DNA of 64,000 bases, taken from NCBI GenBank assembly GCA_030248065.1, contig JASAMV010000221.1:21626-85625 (forward strand). The letters are read 5' to 3'. Of this stretch, positions 46,101 through 60,622 are shown piece after piece. Position numbers and translations under genes: made by a program. The DNA comes from Rhynchonema sp. JSB1_4 (taxonomy: Eukaryota; Nematoda; Chromadorea; Monhysterida; Xyalidae). The first letter of the stretch is position 1. The number at the start of each line of letters is the position of its first letter. The notes under the pieces were generated by a model. That model was not told the DNA's origin. It was given only the letters and a program-made list of their open reading frames with translations, and did not search any database.

Positions 46101-49100
46101 CCTAAATTGAAGGCGAGAAAATTGGCCTGTTTAACAGTTTTTTGAGTGCGCCAGCCAGACTCGAGCCAGAAACGTGTAGTATGTACCTATGGTAGACCGC
46201 CCGCCAAAATGCGTCATTTTATCTAAATGATGCCTATCGGTGGCAACTTTTTAGCGCCCCGATGATAGATTGAGCCGCATGGGAAAGGTTGCATCATCTT
46301 GCATCAAAGCCACAAATGTTGCGCCCTGTAGTTATGCGGTTATGTGACTATTGTTGGGGTACGCCGTTTTTTGTTGAACACATTTTCGCGACTAAAATTT
46401 TAACCAAGACCGGACTTTGGAAAAATTAGCGTGAAATGGATGGATGGATGTGGCAAATGCAGCACGCAGATCATCTTATCCCATAACACGCAGACACGAT
46501 CGATGTATAGTCCAGCCACGAACTCATGAGACGACTTATTTTGAAGTTGACTTGAACGGATCCAATAATGTTCCGGTTTCACGTATTTCGGAAATGAAAG
46601 AAAGAGAAACGCATGTATTTTTTAAAAACACGCTCTCCACCTCGGTGCGTAAATTCCCTTTTGACTCCCAAAACATTTGCGTGTTGAACAAAGCTGCTGT
46701 TTGCGTAAGCACGCAACAAATTGAGGTCAGCCAGCTGGAACTTGTCATCATGTCTTTCGGCCCAATCTCTTTCTTTTGTTTGCGAAAACCCGTGTAGCCG
46801 GCGCATTTTTGAATCTGGCCAAGCGAGCTTTAAAAATAGTCGTCTCATGAGCACGTGGTTGGACTATATGTATTACATTACGTGGAAGGGATAATGGATG
46901 ATAGACGAACCATACATGCTGCTTGTTTTTTTACAGAATATTCATGCGGCAATTATACAAAAAACGTGCTTGCATGAAAAAATTGCAGGACCACACACAC
47001 GTACCTATGTATACAAGGCATACTGGCCACGGTGGTATACATGGAGCTTTTTATCAGCGGTTTTTGTCACTTGGCACGTGATAAACACGACAAACGTCCA
47101 CCAAGCGGCATTATCAGCTGTGCATGCTCTCACAGAAATATATGTGTTGCCAAAAATAAACCTGCTGCAAATCGCTCGTTGCTTGCAGTCAGTGGTATAC
47201 TATTGTGTGGATGACAGATGCGAATCGCGCGTGAAAAATGGCCAAAACTTAACCGAACAGTAGGAGCCACCATGGAGCATTCATGATCTTGGGCTTTTTA
47301 ACAAAATATGTAGACTACGTTAACGTACCCAAAAACTTCTGTTAGGAACATCAAAAACATATCTCGAGGGAACCTACGCAGTATGGCACAGGGGGTTCAT
47401 AATAATAAGCGTTGTTCACCAGAAACACGCACGGGAAGAGTCGGAAGGAACAATACTCATTTCCATATATTTGGGCTGTTAGAAACGCACGTGCACATCA
47501 GCTGTCTGGGACGCTTGAAGTGGGAGATCAGCTGAGCCAGTTCCTTTCCCCCTGACTTGGTGCCATCCTGGTGCATTATGAGCAAAAGACCACCTGTGGA
47601 TCTCGTGCGACGTGCAGAATGAGGCCGAAGCAGGGGGCCGCGTTACCAGATCGTTATCATTCTGGGAAATTGTATGACCACCAATATGAGCCGTAGTTAC
47701 AGTGCCTGTTAGCTAGATACCAGTACCTGATAAAGCCCGATTATTTGTCTCCGCTCTGCACATGAAAAGAGATATTGGCTTCAAAACCTGCATTTGATCT
47801 TTTTCTGGATCTGCATCGAAAATACCACGGGAAATACCCTATTGTTTTTTAACAGGCGGCTATTATCATAAAGCCAATGCCACTATTTCATTGTTCACGT
47901 GCTTTTGGCTCATGAAAATTACCATAAACCCAGACTGGCATAAATTTGGTTTGGGCTGGGCAAAAGCGCAATGTCTGGTTTGTAATCCGAGATCAAAATG
48001 CGGAACTATACCTGCCAAATATAACGCACACATCACGTTGTGAAAGCATGCTGTACATACTTTTTGAACGGAGAGAATGCATTAGGTTCATATTTATTTG
48101 TGCCTGGGGGCAAGGTACTTTTTGCATAAACAAGTTTTGCGGCGATGCAAAGTGAGTGCCAAGTGCAGCAGGGTGTGAGCCTTGGTCAAGGACACTTAGG
48201 CGCATGTTGAACTGAACGAGCGACAAAATAACCATGTTCAGAAGCAGCTGGCCGTGAAATTATGCTGACTGAATGACAAAATAACCGGCACCTCGGGAAA
48301 GTGCAGTGGGCACTCATGCTACGCAGCTGTGTTGCGCCGTTTATCTGGTACATATTCCCTTCCCATTACATGTGAGGGCACAATGAAGCTCATTGCAGCG
48401 CGGTAGCAACAAACCAATTCTTAAAAAATTCGAATTATGCGAACTATGACTGCTGACCCTGATCATTGAAAGCGTAACATGGCTATATTGTACAGTTGTT
48501 GTGCTGCAGTCAGCAGCTTGCTCGGTGCTAAACAGCAGCTAAGATCGACTATCGACAGAAAATAAACTTTGGTGAATGATAATTCGGAGCGAACTTACAA
48601 GCGGGAACACAACTGCGACAAAAATTGCATCAGCGTGGCGCAGATAAAAATAAATAAGCTGTTGCCAATGCGTGTGATCAACGAGGCGAAACCAAGAATA
48701 ACCCACTAATGTCGTCGTGACCAAACAAGACAAGACCACGGATAGGCTCAAAAGCACAACGGGTGGGACAATTTTCGACCGCATGTGTTTGCTTTCATGA
48801 CAGAGCCAGGCACGGGCACCATGGCCCGCTTAGCACACCATTTACAAAACACAATGCGGTTGGCACGAAAATAAATATTGATCATGCGCTTTGCTTGTAA
48901 GGTCGGTGGAACAAAACCGGACAGTTTTCGTGTGTTCTCGCAGACGAAAGTTGGAAACCAAAGACCGTCGAAGCTTGTGCTCTCAAACTATTGCACTTGC
49001 GCAGCAACAAGTTTCAGCGTTCAATGCTGTAATAGTAGACGAACAGTTGAGAGTGGAAACAGCAACGAAAAAGATCTGGTCCAGCATAGCTCTTGAAAAC

Positions 49101-52093
49101 GTCTCCCACACAGAAAACCATAGGGCAACCAAAACGAAAACTTTTTGCACGTCAAAATGTGCTCTGGATGTTTTCGCCAAGGTGCTTGCTGCTTTTCTCA
49201 CAGGTGCATTGCGTTATTGCAAAATTTGTTATATACTGTATAAAATATCGAGAAAACTGGTCGCGACTCGCGACTGACCTACACGAACAAGAGATTTCGC
49301 ACAGTTGGTTGGTTGCTTTGAGGTTACTGGGATAACCGATAAATGCATCTATGCATTGATAGCGCAGGATTTGCGCTCAATTTGCTTTTCGAAATGAATT
49401 TATAACAACCGAACCTAAAATAAGGGGTGTTTACAAGTTCTCAAATAAAATATAGGTCGAAAACTGAGTGCTCTGTGCGGGTTGCCTTGCCAGAATGGTA
49501 CAAAAACGTCTGAAAGCAAGCGTTCACGGCTTGATGAGTAATCAAAACAACCTGGGTGTTAGGTGTATAATTTTAGAACTACTATACACAAGACCCTTCA
49601 AACGACATACGCTTAACGGCATTACGCACTGCGAGTTTGTAAGCCAACACCGGGAACTTTGCATAAAGCTATAAGCCATTTGACCAATATTTTTTCGGCA
49701 GGCGAGAATTTGAGACGCTAACGACATACAAAAAGTGTTCGATGTGTGGGGTCCGCCGGATCTGGAACAAGGGTGCTCAAGTTATATTTACATTTGAAAG
49801 GTGGGTGGGGAGGCCTGATCCATCCAGCGAAAAAAGTGCTCAAGCATCGGTGATTTCCGGCATGGATATTTGTAAAAACGTGGCAGTTTATGCTTTGTGA
49901 GTTCGAAGTGGCATAATTGAAGTTTATGTTGTTCTGTACAATCCGAAATTCCGGTCAAGGAAGATCAGCAGGCAAGAAGCAAGCACATGTAAACTTGCGA
50001 ACCACGAAAACAGGAGATGAAACTGGGTGGGCTGAAGCAAGAAAAAGTTGAAGCCGCCGAAAAAAATCTGGTGCTCGTTTCTTTCGATGACATAAGCAGC
50101 AAATCCAGTATAATTTCGCTGTGGTAAGAGACGTCAGAGCCTGGTACGCGGAGCTATTCCAATCCGCTGCTGCTGGCTGCCGCGCTACACACACGCCATA
50201 AAGTTGGCACGTTACATACATGGAGTTGCGCAATGGCATAAGCGTGTCGGTGTGTATGTGCGAAACTTGAGACGTTAGTTGCGTACCCCCAGTTCGATGC
50301 GGCCCCCGAAAGTCCCAAAATGCGCCAGTAGAACTCACTGTGTGATGATGAAACCATCGGTTGCGTTGTGTTGCGATGAAAACGGTATGCCCGGATGTTA
50401 CGCAACAATGAACCTGCTGTAAGTGGATGGTCGGTGTGATATAAAAGATTGGCCTCTGAGATAAACTGGTGCGCTGACCATTTGGGAAGTGAAAGCTGAC
50501 ATTAACAGTGAAACTAACACTTATGAAATTTCTACTTCGCCTCATGAGAGCATGACGTTTCTTACAGAACAACACGATAATAATCTGAAAAAGCAGATAG
50601 TTCATTCGGAAAAGATGTGGGATTTGACACGGGCGTCTAACATTCTTTGAGAAAAGTGTGCTGCTGCTATTTTGATGTTTTGATGACAGACGTCATACGC
50701 ATATACATATGGCTGTACACACACACATTTTGGGTTGGTTCGATAACGGGTGAGAGCCTCGTCGTGTTTTTATGCAAAGTGAAACTTGACACTCAGCGGG
50801 CTGGAAAAGTGGTCGAAAAACAGCAGGAAACCTCTTTTCTGGGTATGACAACGTTATGGGCTGAGAACTGAAGAGATTCAGCAGTTTTTTTAAATTCTGT
50901 CATTTTCGACGATAACGGAAGTAACCCTGATTTGGACTTGGCAGAGTCTCAAGAAAAACTGTACGAAGTTTTGCGAAGCGATGTAGGGTATTGTGAATAG
51001 CACCGCACGCAATGTGGTTCAAATTGTATGGTGACACGCAATGGCAAAACACCTACACACATTGTAGCTATACAGTGGGCATGTTTGAAGAAAGTAAATA
51101 AACCTGACTCACACAAGCAACCAAGGGCGGATCCAGGGGCGGACAGTGCTCATGCGGTGCCCCTTTTCTCTTCGGTCGAACACTTGGGAAAGAAGAAAAA
51201 ATCACTAAATTGCAGGATTTTCACTCAGTGTGCACTTCCCAAGACCAAACATTGCGCGTGTTTCGCGCGTCAGATACACCAAAACTGGCAGGCGCGCGTG
51301 CAAAATGTACCAAAAATGCATGGTTATGTACATTAATTTTTTGTTCGCCAAATTCAAAACAAGCTCTCGATAACGATGACTTTTCAGGAGCCGGACAAGC
51401 GCAAGACAATGGCTTTTTGGATTGATTTAGTTCTTCTTGGGCAAGAGCTTGATCCGCCACTCCAAACAACAACCAGCAGTAGGTATTGGTAGCACAATGG
51501 CTATATAAGAATTCATCAAAATCAATCCTGATTTTCACGTTCAGTCACTCTTAACTACTGTGCTATTTGTGTTTCTCACAAAACATTTTCAGCTGAAAAT
51601 AATCTAGCAGATCAACCACGTTGCCGCAGGTCTGAAACATTCTCTTTACTACGTGTTTTGTGTGCGATCACGCAACGCAACGTCATTGCCCCGTCACTGT
51701 CCCTCTTTACAATTCAGGAAAAAAAGTTGACCAATTCTTATAAAGTCATTGTGCGACCAATACCAGGCATTGTGAATACAGGTTGGGTAGTTGCAATGCT
51801 TTATTCGATTATTGCATTGGAAAAAATCGAAGTTGTCGTCAGCAAGAGCGAGCTCCCTAATGCGATGTGCAACCGACTGTCATTGAAATGCTGCATTACT
51901 ATACGTACATATATTTGTTGGTCTGAGTTCAAGAAAGTTATTGCATCAAGAGTGATTCACGGTAAAGTATACGTGTGTACCGGTACAGGCAGCAACTACA
52001 CACGTATACCGATAGTTCTCCCAAAAAAAACAAAAATCTTTGGAGTAAGTTAGCAAGTCAACTTTCCCAAGCCAATCCACCACGGTCTAGCCA
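43181..52093. other. Gene-poor region
   Basis: No gene supported. The best isolated frame is minus strand 48539-48784 (81 aa), which starts with ATG and has two hydrophobic stretches (VVLLSLSVVLSCLV and AIFVAVVFPLVSS). It could be a small membrane protein or a first exon but has no splice or homology support. Apart from 43312-43404 the region lacks the GATGTTTCA word found near the genes. Confidence 0.45.
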
Positions 52094-53060
52094 ATTAAGG
52101 TGGGGTTAGACATATACAATACTTGTCCTCGTGTGGACAAATGGGTTTGAGGACATTTGTCTGCACAAGAGGACTGTGGACAATGTACGTCCTGTGGACC
52201 ACCCATTTTATCCAAAAGTGTCCGTTTTGTCCCCAAGCGAATACACATGTATCAAACTTAAATAAGGAGAAAAAGTATGATTTTTATGCAATGGAACCAC
52301 GTTTGAAAAACAAACACACACTAAACAGCAATAAAAGTTGGCAAACTGAAAATGAAATCTTTCCGGGCCCGACCCCCCTGCTAAAAACGTCACTTCTGCT
52401 GAACACATCTCTAACGAAAAGGTCGGTCTTTCACTATTTTCACTTGGAACCAACACAGGTTGTGTGCTTTTTCGTCTGTCGCATCAGAGCACCGGCATCT
52501 GTGGCCAAATCAATCGGGCCAGTCAACCGGCGCCCGATAAACTAGAGTCCGGACAACTGGGGCCCGCCCCGAGTGGACTTTGAGCCTTGGCTTGAACTTT
52601 AGTGTTAAGCTTAATCCTAGGCATGAGGTTAGGCCTTGGGTTGATCTGACTTTAGTTGATCGGGCCCCACTTGCAATAAATTAGTTTTTTGATGCCAGTT
52701 ACTTGCCAAGAACCTTGCTGGGTCCCGATAGCGAATCCAGCCCATAGGGTTCGGGGTGGTTTGCTTTTATTAGTTTTTCCATTTTTTGCGACTTGTTTTA
52801 GACTCAGGAACTTCCGACATGTTGATATACAGTAAGCGTACAAGGTTGTGTAAGCCAAAAAGTTCAAATTTTTGAACTCCGGTCATGAGGACATTTTTGG
52901 ACACCGCGTGTGGACAAATGTCCGAATAAGATTGTCATAGTGAGTTATACATACTTGTCCTCATCCAAATAGAGACTCATGAAGAGGACATTTGGTCCAA
53001 GACTGTCTACAAGCGTGTCCGCAAGACCAAATATGGACAAGTATAACTCCGCCTTTAGGC
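52094..53060. mobile_element. Possible transposon remnant with GGACAAATGTCC-rich ends
   Basis: The left end (AAGGTGGGGTTAGACATATACAATACTTGTCC) and the complement of the right end (AAGGCGGAGTTATACTTGTCC) match imperfectly. Both flanks repeat GTGTGGACAAATG and GAGGACATTTG. The middle contains a separate GGGCCC-bounded segment (52560-52670) resembling 15226-15405, suggesting nesting. No transposase frame seen; target duplication not resolved. Confidence 0.4.
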
Positions 53061-56000
53061 AGCAGCAATTTGGTGCGGCGCACATTTTTTCATTTTATTA
53101 TGCATATGGGCGGCTGCGAACGCGCTTGCACGCGCCTCATGCCTGAGGCGCGACTTATTGGTCTCAAGTCCCAACCGCCAAAACTACATGATGTATGGAA
53201 GGATACAGCATGGTGGTACTGTATGGATGCTTACCACACTTGCGTTAAACTGATGTGAGGTTTTTGGCGTGGCCAACATAATGTGCTAATCCAAAATCGA
53301 AAAAAACGGTATCACATGATAAAGTTTTCTAAAGTGTAACTTTATGTACTCAAGGCAGATTAGTTTCCAAATACTTAGTCTTTTGCGATCTACGGGCGTA
53401 GACGTACATAACATGGCAAGCGGTGAACTACATAATACTGTACATGTAATGCGCTTTTTCTTATCGTTAAAACGCAACGAAAAAAGCGCCGTGTGACAAA
53501 AGAAACACGTTGACAAGTGACAAGCACGTATATATTTTTCGATACAGCACACTTTTGGCAAGAAAAACTTGTCAAATTTATTCCATCATCGACAGAACAT
53601 CAAGCAACAAAACATACAAATAATGATGCCCAAAATGGAATGAATGTACGCTGCAACAAAAAATCACCATTATGTTGGCATAGCTTTTCTGGTGTTGAGC
53701 AGAGTGTAGCAACTGAAAACACCTCAAAAGGAAAAATTCTATTCCCAAAAAACAACGTGTGAGGTAAAGTACAGAGGTGTTATCGAAGCAATTATTTGTC
53801 CAAAATCCACAAACGCACAAGTGCAGGCGCAATGGTGCAGACTTGCAAAAACCGGTTTGATTGTAACCTGTAATGGGGCTGAATTGCTGCACATCTCATC
53901 CTTGCAGTGTGGTGATACAGTACTGATCACAAATAATTGGGCAACTTGTCGTTTATTTAATGCTGTTTTTAGTATTATGAAGTTGCCCTTTTTATGTCAA
54001 CATTACTGTAGCCGTGAGGATACAAAAGCTATAATTCATCACTAACTTCATTTTATTACGGAAAAATTATTCGCGTGTCATTCCGTTGCTACAGAATGGA
54101 GAAATTAAATTTTTCAAATGTGCTACCGGCAAAATTCACTTTTTCATTCACTGGGCATTGGCAAAATGTGTCATGAAATATTGGCAAAAACGTGGAAATG
54201 CACACATAAATATACTAAATTCTAACAATGATTTGTTATGCGTCACAGTTGTGTACAGCTCATGGGCTGTTGCGAGTGGAGCGCAAAACATGCAATCAAA
54301 TTCACAAGTGGAATGATATTGTTGCAAATAAGTTTTCAAAAATAAAAATGCTAATCCAAAAACGAGTTTCACCGTTGCAATAATTCAAGGAACAGTATAA
54401 GCCCAAACCACTGTGACTCAACTCAATTCTCATTTCACTCCAGCTTACACGAAAACATCAGCTCATCGTAATTTGGAGACAAGCCAGCCCTATTGTCATC
54501 AAAAGTACTGAAAGTACTGTATCTTGAAGTGCGGACAGAGCAGCGGGTGCTAAAACAACAGGAGACAAAACAGCGGGGCCCTCTAAATTGGGGGTTTGTT
54601 ATCCACGGTCTCTGTTCAGTGCAAGCTCGAGTTTCTTCAAATTTAGCCGCCTAGAATTGTATTGAATCAGAATGCGACAGTCATGCGCTGCTTTGCAGCC
54701 CCTGTTTTGTCACCCGATTTTTTGCACCCGCTGTTTTCCTGCCCGCTGTTTTGTCCGCGACACGTATTCTGATTGTAATGTTTTAGTGCGCAGTCGACTG
54801 CTGTTGTATCGTTTCGTGTAGACGCCTGCTTGATCTTTGAAAACATATTCTGCACTAAACTGTGTTTTAATTTTCTTCCAAACTGAGCCCAACAACCTTT
54901 GAAAATCTGTTATTTGCACTGACAAATTTTTTGAACCTCACATTTGTTTTACAACTGACCTTATTTCACATGTCCCCGTTATTTCTGAAGTGAGATGCAT
55001 AAATAAATAGCAGAAAACAGTTGCGCATTACTCAATTTCAATCCTTCTCAGTAACTCAAAGCAAGTTTGTGACATTCTTAATTTCCGCAATAGAGTTATA
55101 GTTATCACATATAAGCGCAAGTTATTGATCGAGTAATAATCTCCACAGAAAACAATAGCGCAAATTGGCTTCCCCATGGCTGTTACTTACAAAAATTTCT
55201 CAGATAAAAACGTTTCTGTCCACTGCATTTGGCCAACTGCCTGACGTCTTGCTCCGAATACGGTTAGTTTAATGATAGAGCAGCAAAGTTTGGTCCATCG
55301 TTTTTGCTGACTAACGTTGTCTCTTTCCACCTTTTTCCTTGTTTTGCTCAGCAACCCATGCTTATGCGTTGGAACAGCTGTGCCACGTTAATCTTGGTAC
55401 TTTTGGTGCCAAAATTCTCACTGATTTTGCGCCGAGTGGTCCGGTTTTTGGGGTGATGTTTTACGCCAGATTAATTCTATGAGTTATTCTCCACAATGAG
55501 TTGCACAGTTTAACGCGCTTGATGTCTTAGTGTTGCTTGAAAGCAATTAAAAGTAGTTAAAAACACATGTTTGGTGTCTTCATCGACTATGATGTTCTTG
55601 GCACTTTTCCCGAACGGTCCAGGCATAATTGCTTGCAACTTTTCTCAGAATCAATGTGGTCCACCATGTAGCCCGTCATGGGTTGTTGCTGCGTATGAAA
55701 ATAATGAAGTGTAACTTGTTTTGTCTGTTTTATTCTGGAACTGTTTTTCGTCAGTGAGTGCAGTGTTTAAAAAATATGAAAGTGTGTGTTTTCATTTGAC
55801 GGCAAAGTCTTGGTGTTTGTTTCACGTGCTTGCTTATGTGGCTCGTTTGTTTCCAAAGTCCCACCGGAGAAACAGGCAAAAAAACAAGCCTGTGTACAAT
55901 CAAGGTTATTAGGTATGCGTGCCTCGGGATGCCTCAAGCATTTTTTTGCACTGTCTGAAACATTCGCGGACCAAATCAAAGTGATATTATTTCACGTGAC

Positions 56001-57980
56001 TTGCATGCGTCTTGTCTCCCTCGCCGTAGGTATGTATTTCAGCTGTTGCAATATGAAAGGATCGCTTCATGAATTCAGTGAATTTTGCGTACTAAAAATT
56101 TCGTCAGGATTTTAGTTGTGAGTTTATTATTTCAATACCCGTCTCACGCACATTGTTTTTTTCAATGTCACTTCAGCACCTAATTCATTGTGAAAACTTC
56201 AAAACTACGATTTTGGACTAATTTTCCCTGCTGCCTTGTTTGTGCGTTGTGTTGCTTCGTGCGGACACGCAGCTGCCGAGTCCAGTATAGATATTTTGTG
56301 GGCTTGCAGGTTCTATTTGAGTAACATATGTATCTCCTTCAAAGGCGCATCAGACCAGAATCATAAACAATTTTTTTATTATTTTGATGTCAAAATCTTG
56401 TTTATATTTTTGTAGTCATAGCATCGCTCACTGTGCACTTTTTGAACGTGGGCGCACACACCGGAGCGTTTTCGCAATTTTTAACTCAGTAATGTTACAC
56501 GCTGGTGTTTTGCGGACTGTACTGTCCCATTACAAATACTATATAATAATAATCATGATTAAAATTGATTTTGCCAGTGCTGTGAAACAACTTTGTGGGT
56601 CCAGCAGGTTGCGCGTTAAAGTTCTCTTTTTTTGATCGCTGCGCTTAATGGTGCGTGTATCGTGTATGCATTGGTGAGCGAGCGGCTTTTCTGTAAAGTT
56701 TGTTTTTGTCATAAAAGTATTTCGTTGGTTTTTGATAAGGTAATGTATACATACCAAAACAATCATGTGAGACACTTTGGTGAGTTGTTTAGAGGCTCAA
56801 TTTTTGTTTATAGGCATGGTGTTGTGTTGTATTCTTCGTACATACCAACTTGCGCCCGCTATTTGAGACCCAAATCGTTTAGATTATTTGTCACGTAAGC
56901 TTGGATAGTTTCTAACCAGGGACCTTTTTGGCAAACTCAGTTAACCAACTGTTTTCGGAAAGTATGAGTGGACCAAGGGCATGGGACCCAGATCATCAGC
57001 GCGCCAAGTCTGGCCCCAGAGTGCGGGCCTCAATTCTTAGCCTGCCGCAAATTGTGAGAGTCTGTTTGTTTTTGATGGGTCCTTTTAAAAACGTTTGCGG
57101 TCTAGCGCCATTGATGCGCATGCGCCTATGTCATTGATGCGTGTATGCGAGTCATTCATGCACCTTTGGGTTGTTATTGATGCGCCTACATGTCACTGAT
57201 GAGCGGATGTTTGCAAAATATTACATTATTCAGGACTGATCATTTCGTTAGCAAGGCCTAAGCAAAGCAAGACTTCAAAAATGCCCATTTCAAGTGCGAA
57301 CAATAGTGTTTTAACCACATTATGTAGCTGTTTACGACAGTCAGGCCAATGTTCGTTATAACGTTTCACCACATTTGGGACGAACGTGATACTTGGTTCA
57401 TGATACGACCTATTACGTGCCTCACACGCCTTGCTAACGTCACGATCAGTCCTGAATGATGCATTTTACAACCAAACGATCATCATTGACATTAAGCGCA
57501 TACATGACCTACGCGCGTCAATTGCGCCAAACCCGTTTTTCTTGCTTTATCAGTTGGAACGACAGCGACCACGATTGTGCTAACAGAAGTTATTGTTCAT
57601 TAGGCGGACGGTGTTTTTCAGAATTTAATGCAAAAATGATGCATAAAAACACATAAATAACCCACAAAGCAACATTAATTTATCACAATTATTGACCACC
57701 ACTCACTGTCATGAAAGCACCCTCACCCACGATACGCACGTCGAGTGTGGGGAGCGAAAGCAAAACGTCCGATTGCTGCTGTGCCGGGTTGCTCAAGGTG
57801 GGGCATGAATAATTTGTCGTTCTTTGTGGGTGGTAACATCAAAGAAAAAGTCCTCCATCCTTTACTTTGCTTGATGACCCATTAGATAAGGCCCTTTAGG
57901 AAGAAATTATTGCGGTGCTTTCTAATGAGCTTCACCACAGGCCAGAGATACAAATACCCCAGCTGTTTTGTGCGTATAGG
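53061..57980. other. Gene-poor AT-rich region
   Basis: Only the inverted repeat at 54530-54750 stands out. Open frames are short and lack motifs. No gene, RNA or regulatory site supported. Confidence 0.45.
54530..54750. repeat. Inverted repeat of ACAGCGGG words
   Basis: The left part has GCGGGTGCTAAAACAACAGG and GACAAAACAGCGGGG; the right part carries the complements CCCCTGTTTTGTCACCCG, GCACCCGCTGTTTTC and CCCGCTGTTTTGTC. About 220 bp overall, imperfect hairpin. A decayed element is likely; no coding capacity. Confidence 0.4.
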
Positions 57981-59240
57981 CAATCCAGCCGCTGATGTCA
58001 CCGCCGCGAAATCTACAGTATACCAGAGTCTGAGCCATTACACCGTTTTTCGACTTATACATGAAGCGATTTTTCTTTGGTTCAATGTTTCATGCTGTTT
58101 CATGCCACGGAGCTGAGTGCTCTGTGAGCCGAATGGCTCTAAAGAGGTACAATTTTATAACACAGGGAATTTTTCTTTGGGCCACAGTTTGAGATAGAGT
58201 TGCACCACTAATTTTGACCTGCGTAAAAGTTATTCCTCTACAGCTAATGAACATCTTTTACGCTGGTCGAAATTTGTGGAGCAACTCTATCTCAAACTGT
58301 GGCCCAAAGAAAAATTCCCTGTGTTGTAAAATTGTACCTCAGGGTTGGGCAAAAAAAAAAATTTTTTTTTTAAAAAAAAAAAATTTTTTTTTTTTAAAAA
58401 AAAAGGTTTTTGAAAAAATTTTTTTTTTTTAAAAAAAATTTTTTTTTAAAAATTTTCGGGGGAACAAAATGTTCTAAAACGTCCAAAAATGGCCTTTTTG
58501 GGGGTTATTTTTTGTCATTTTTTCTCAAGGGTCGAAAAATTTTCTTCACAAAATCACCTTTGGGGCATGTATTTGGTACCTAAGATACCCCAAATGATGT
58601 AATAATACCTTCCCGTGATACATGGGACACAGTATGCACGTGCCTACATGGTACTTCGATGTCATACCCCATCAGGTCGGTCATATACGACTGATTCAGC
58701 TACCCGACAAGTATTTCTGCAGCTAATATTCTCAATTCTGTGTGGTTTATGAGTGAATCTTGCTTATTCGGGCACAAACTGTTGTGTCCGATACCACAGA
58801 GCAGCAATCATCGGTCCATATCAAGCACAGACTGTTGGATCGCACCTAAATCACGTAAACACCCTTGATAACTGATGCAAACCAAGTCACAAAAGTGACT
58901 TGTCAATTAAAGTTGCATTTTTTCGCGATTTTGCGCGTTTTTTAGGCAAATTTGGCAAAATTTTCCCGTATCTCAGACTTTTTAAAAAAAAAATTTTTTT
59001 TTTAAAAAAAAATTTTTTTTTTTTAAAAAAAAACTTGTTTAAAAAAAAAATTTTTTTTCCAACCCTGTTGTACCTCTTTAGAGCTGAGTATAGAGCACTC
59101 AGCTCAGCCGCGTGGCTGAAAAGCAGCCTGAAACATTGAACTACGTGAATATCGCTTCATGTGTAAGTCGAGAAGCGGTGGAACATCTTGGCCTTTGGTA
59201 TACTGTAGATTTCGCGGCGGTGACATCAGCGGCTAGATTG
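57981..59240. repeat. Large palindromic element interrupted by a hAT insertion
   Basis: The left arm runs from CAATCCAGCCGCTGATGTCA through 58205. Its complement is found in two pieces: 58270-58339, and then 59068-59240 ending in TGACATCAGCGGCTAGATTG. Removing the hAT element at 58340-59067 plus one target copy restores a continuous right arm. The arms share GCGGCGGTGACATCAGCGG, TACTGTAGATTTCGCG, the GCTGAGTG...CACTCAGC region, and the CACAGGGAATTTTTCTTTGGG block. No coding capacity seen. Confidence 0.72.
58340..59067. mobile_element. Non-autonomous hAT-type element
   Basis: 728 bp with short inverted ends CAGGGTTGG and CCAACCCTG and an exact 8-bp target duplication TTGTACCT (58332-58339 and 59068-59075), the hallmark of the hAT superfamily. 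Just inside both ends are long alternating A-run/T-run tracts (58351-58455 and 58981-59058). The centre has no transposase frame. Inserted in one arm of the palindrome at 57981-59240. Confidence 0.8.
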
Positions 59241-60622
59241 CCTTTACCCCGCTTTCGCATGACCAACCGAGGCCGAGATTTGGCTTTATCGCTTTCTGAC
59301 GTGCACGCGTGATAGCACACAATTTGTTTGACTTTTTGCGGGTTCGTCTGTCACTTCATGCTCAGTTGTTGCACCAGAATGACATGATGTATTTCTTCAG
59401 AAATATTTTTTTGTCCGTGATGTCGTTTCTTCAGAAATGTGCCGTTGGATTCAGACCCTGGTCACACTGAAACCCGGGATTTGCAGCTCAGTTGCAAAGT
59501 CCGCAGGAGACAACAATAGTTAATTATCTCATTTCGCGGTTGCTAGGACCCCATTGAGAATCTGCATAACTCATCACGCACACCAGGAAAGCGATGAATA
59601 GCTGTGGTTAAGTAGGACTGGACAGGACATAGCTTAAAAGCTCTAATGCATTTGGGAGTTAAAGTTCCCCTCGGTGCTCGATGACGTATCATAATACAGT
59701 CCATTCTCTTTATTGTCACCCTCTGCATAAGGAAAGCTTGAGTAACTTGCAATTTCGTTCCCACAAGCTGAACAGTCTTTCCGGTGACCGAAAATGAGGG
59801 ACACCGACCGTGTCGTTATAAAGAGCGTAGACTGTTGTATACCTTTGTGTTACATGCATATGCAGGTTCATCTTCAAAACAGCTTTCCATCCAATCACGC
59901 TTGATTTTCCATTCAGCTCTTTTCTCAATGCGGTGGCAAGAAACGAGCTGTTGGCGCTGTGCCGCCCACTACTGCCCCGATTGACTCGAATGGCCATGGT
60001 GGTTCGCATGAAGATGGTCAAATGGCACACATGAACGGTAACCGGGGGTTGAGGATTGGTGATTATAAATCTTGGGCAGGAACTTGGACAATTGATGTGT
60101 TTGGTTACCCGCATCAGCGTAAATACTCCAGCACTTAATAATTTCGGTATCAAACTTGGTGACTTCGGCACTGTCTCGGTCAAGTGACTTGTTGTGTTGC
60201 CAATTTTCCTATATTTACCGACGTCACGGCATTGGACCAGGTGGCATAAACTTTCACTTGAAATTTTCACGCTGTTGTCGAAATTTAGTTTTACGCCGTC
60301 GATGAATGATACGTAGGTATATGCTGATTACAAAAGTCCAGTGACCAAGACAGAACCAACTCTGATAGGAGCTCAAGTGCTCTCACACCAAACGCACCGG
60401 AATACCCAGTTTTCCTGTCTGACATCATGATTAGACTGTACAACATAAGACCAGTCAGCTGCATTTTGAAAACAGGGAGCAGAACTTCAAACATCGACAT
60501 GAGCCCGGCATTTTAGGCAGCAACATTGAAACTCACCATTTGTGAACGATAATGTGGTTCGGTTCCCAATCTGCAGTTGACCTCCTAATCACCGCAGCGA
60601 GTACTGCTTTTATTGACCTAAA
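59241..60622. other. Upstream region of the unrecognised 60.6 kb gene
   Basis: A minus-strand frame at 59716-60270 (184 aa) is long for the region, but its composition (Ser/Thr/Arg-rich) and lack of motif or splice context do not support a gene. Acceptor-like CTGCAG and CCGCAG sites near 60575-60598 may belong to a 5' UTR intron of the next gene. Confidence 0.4.

Noticed and set aside
46898..47263. 121-aa plus-strand open frame
   Set aside because: No motif, no splice context, composition like surrounding AT-rich DNA.
59716..60270. 184-aa minus-strand open frame
   Set aside because: Long, but without recognisable domain, initiation context or splice sites; likely chance.
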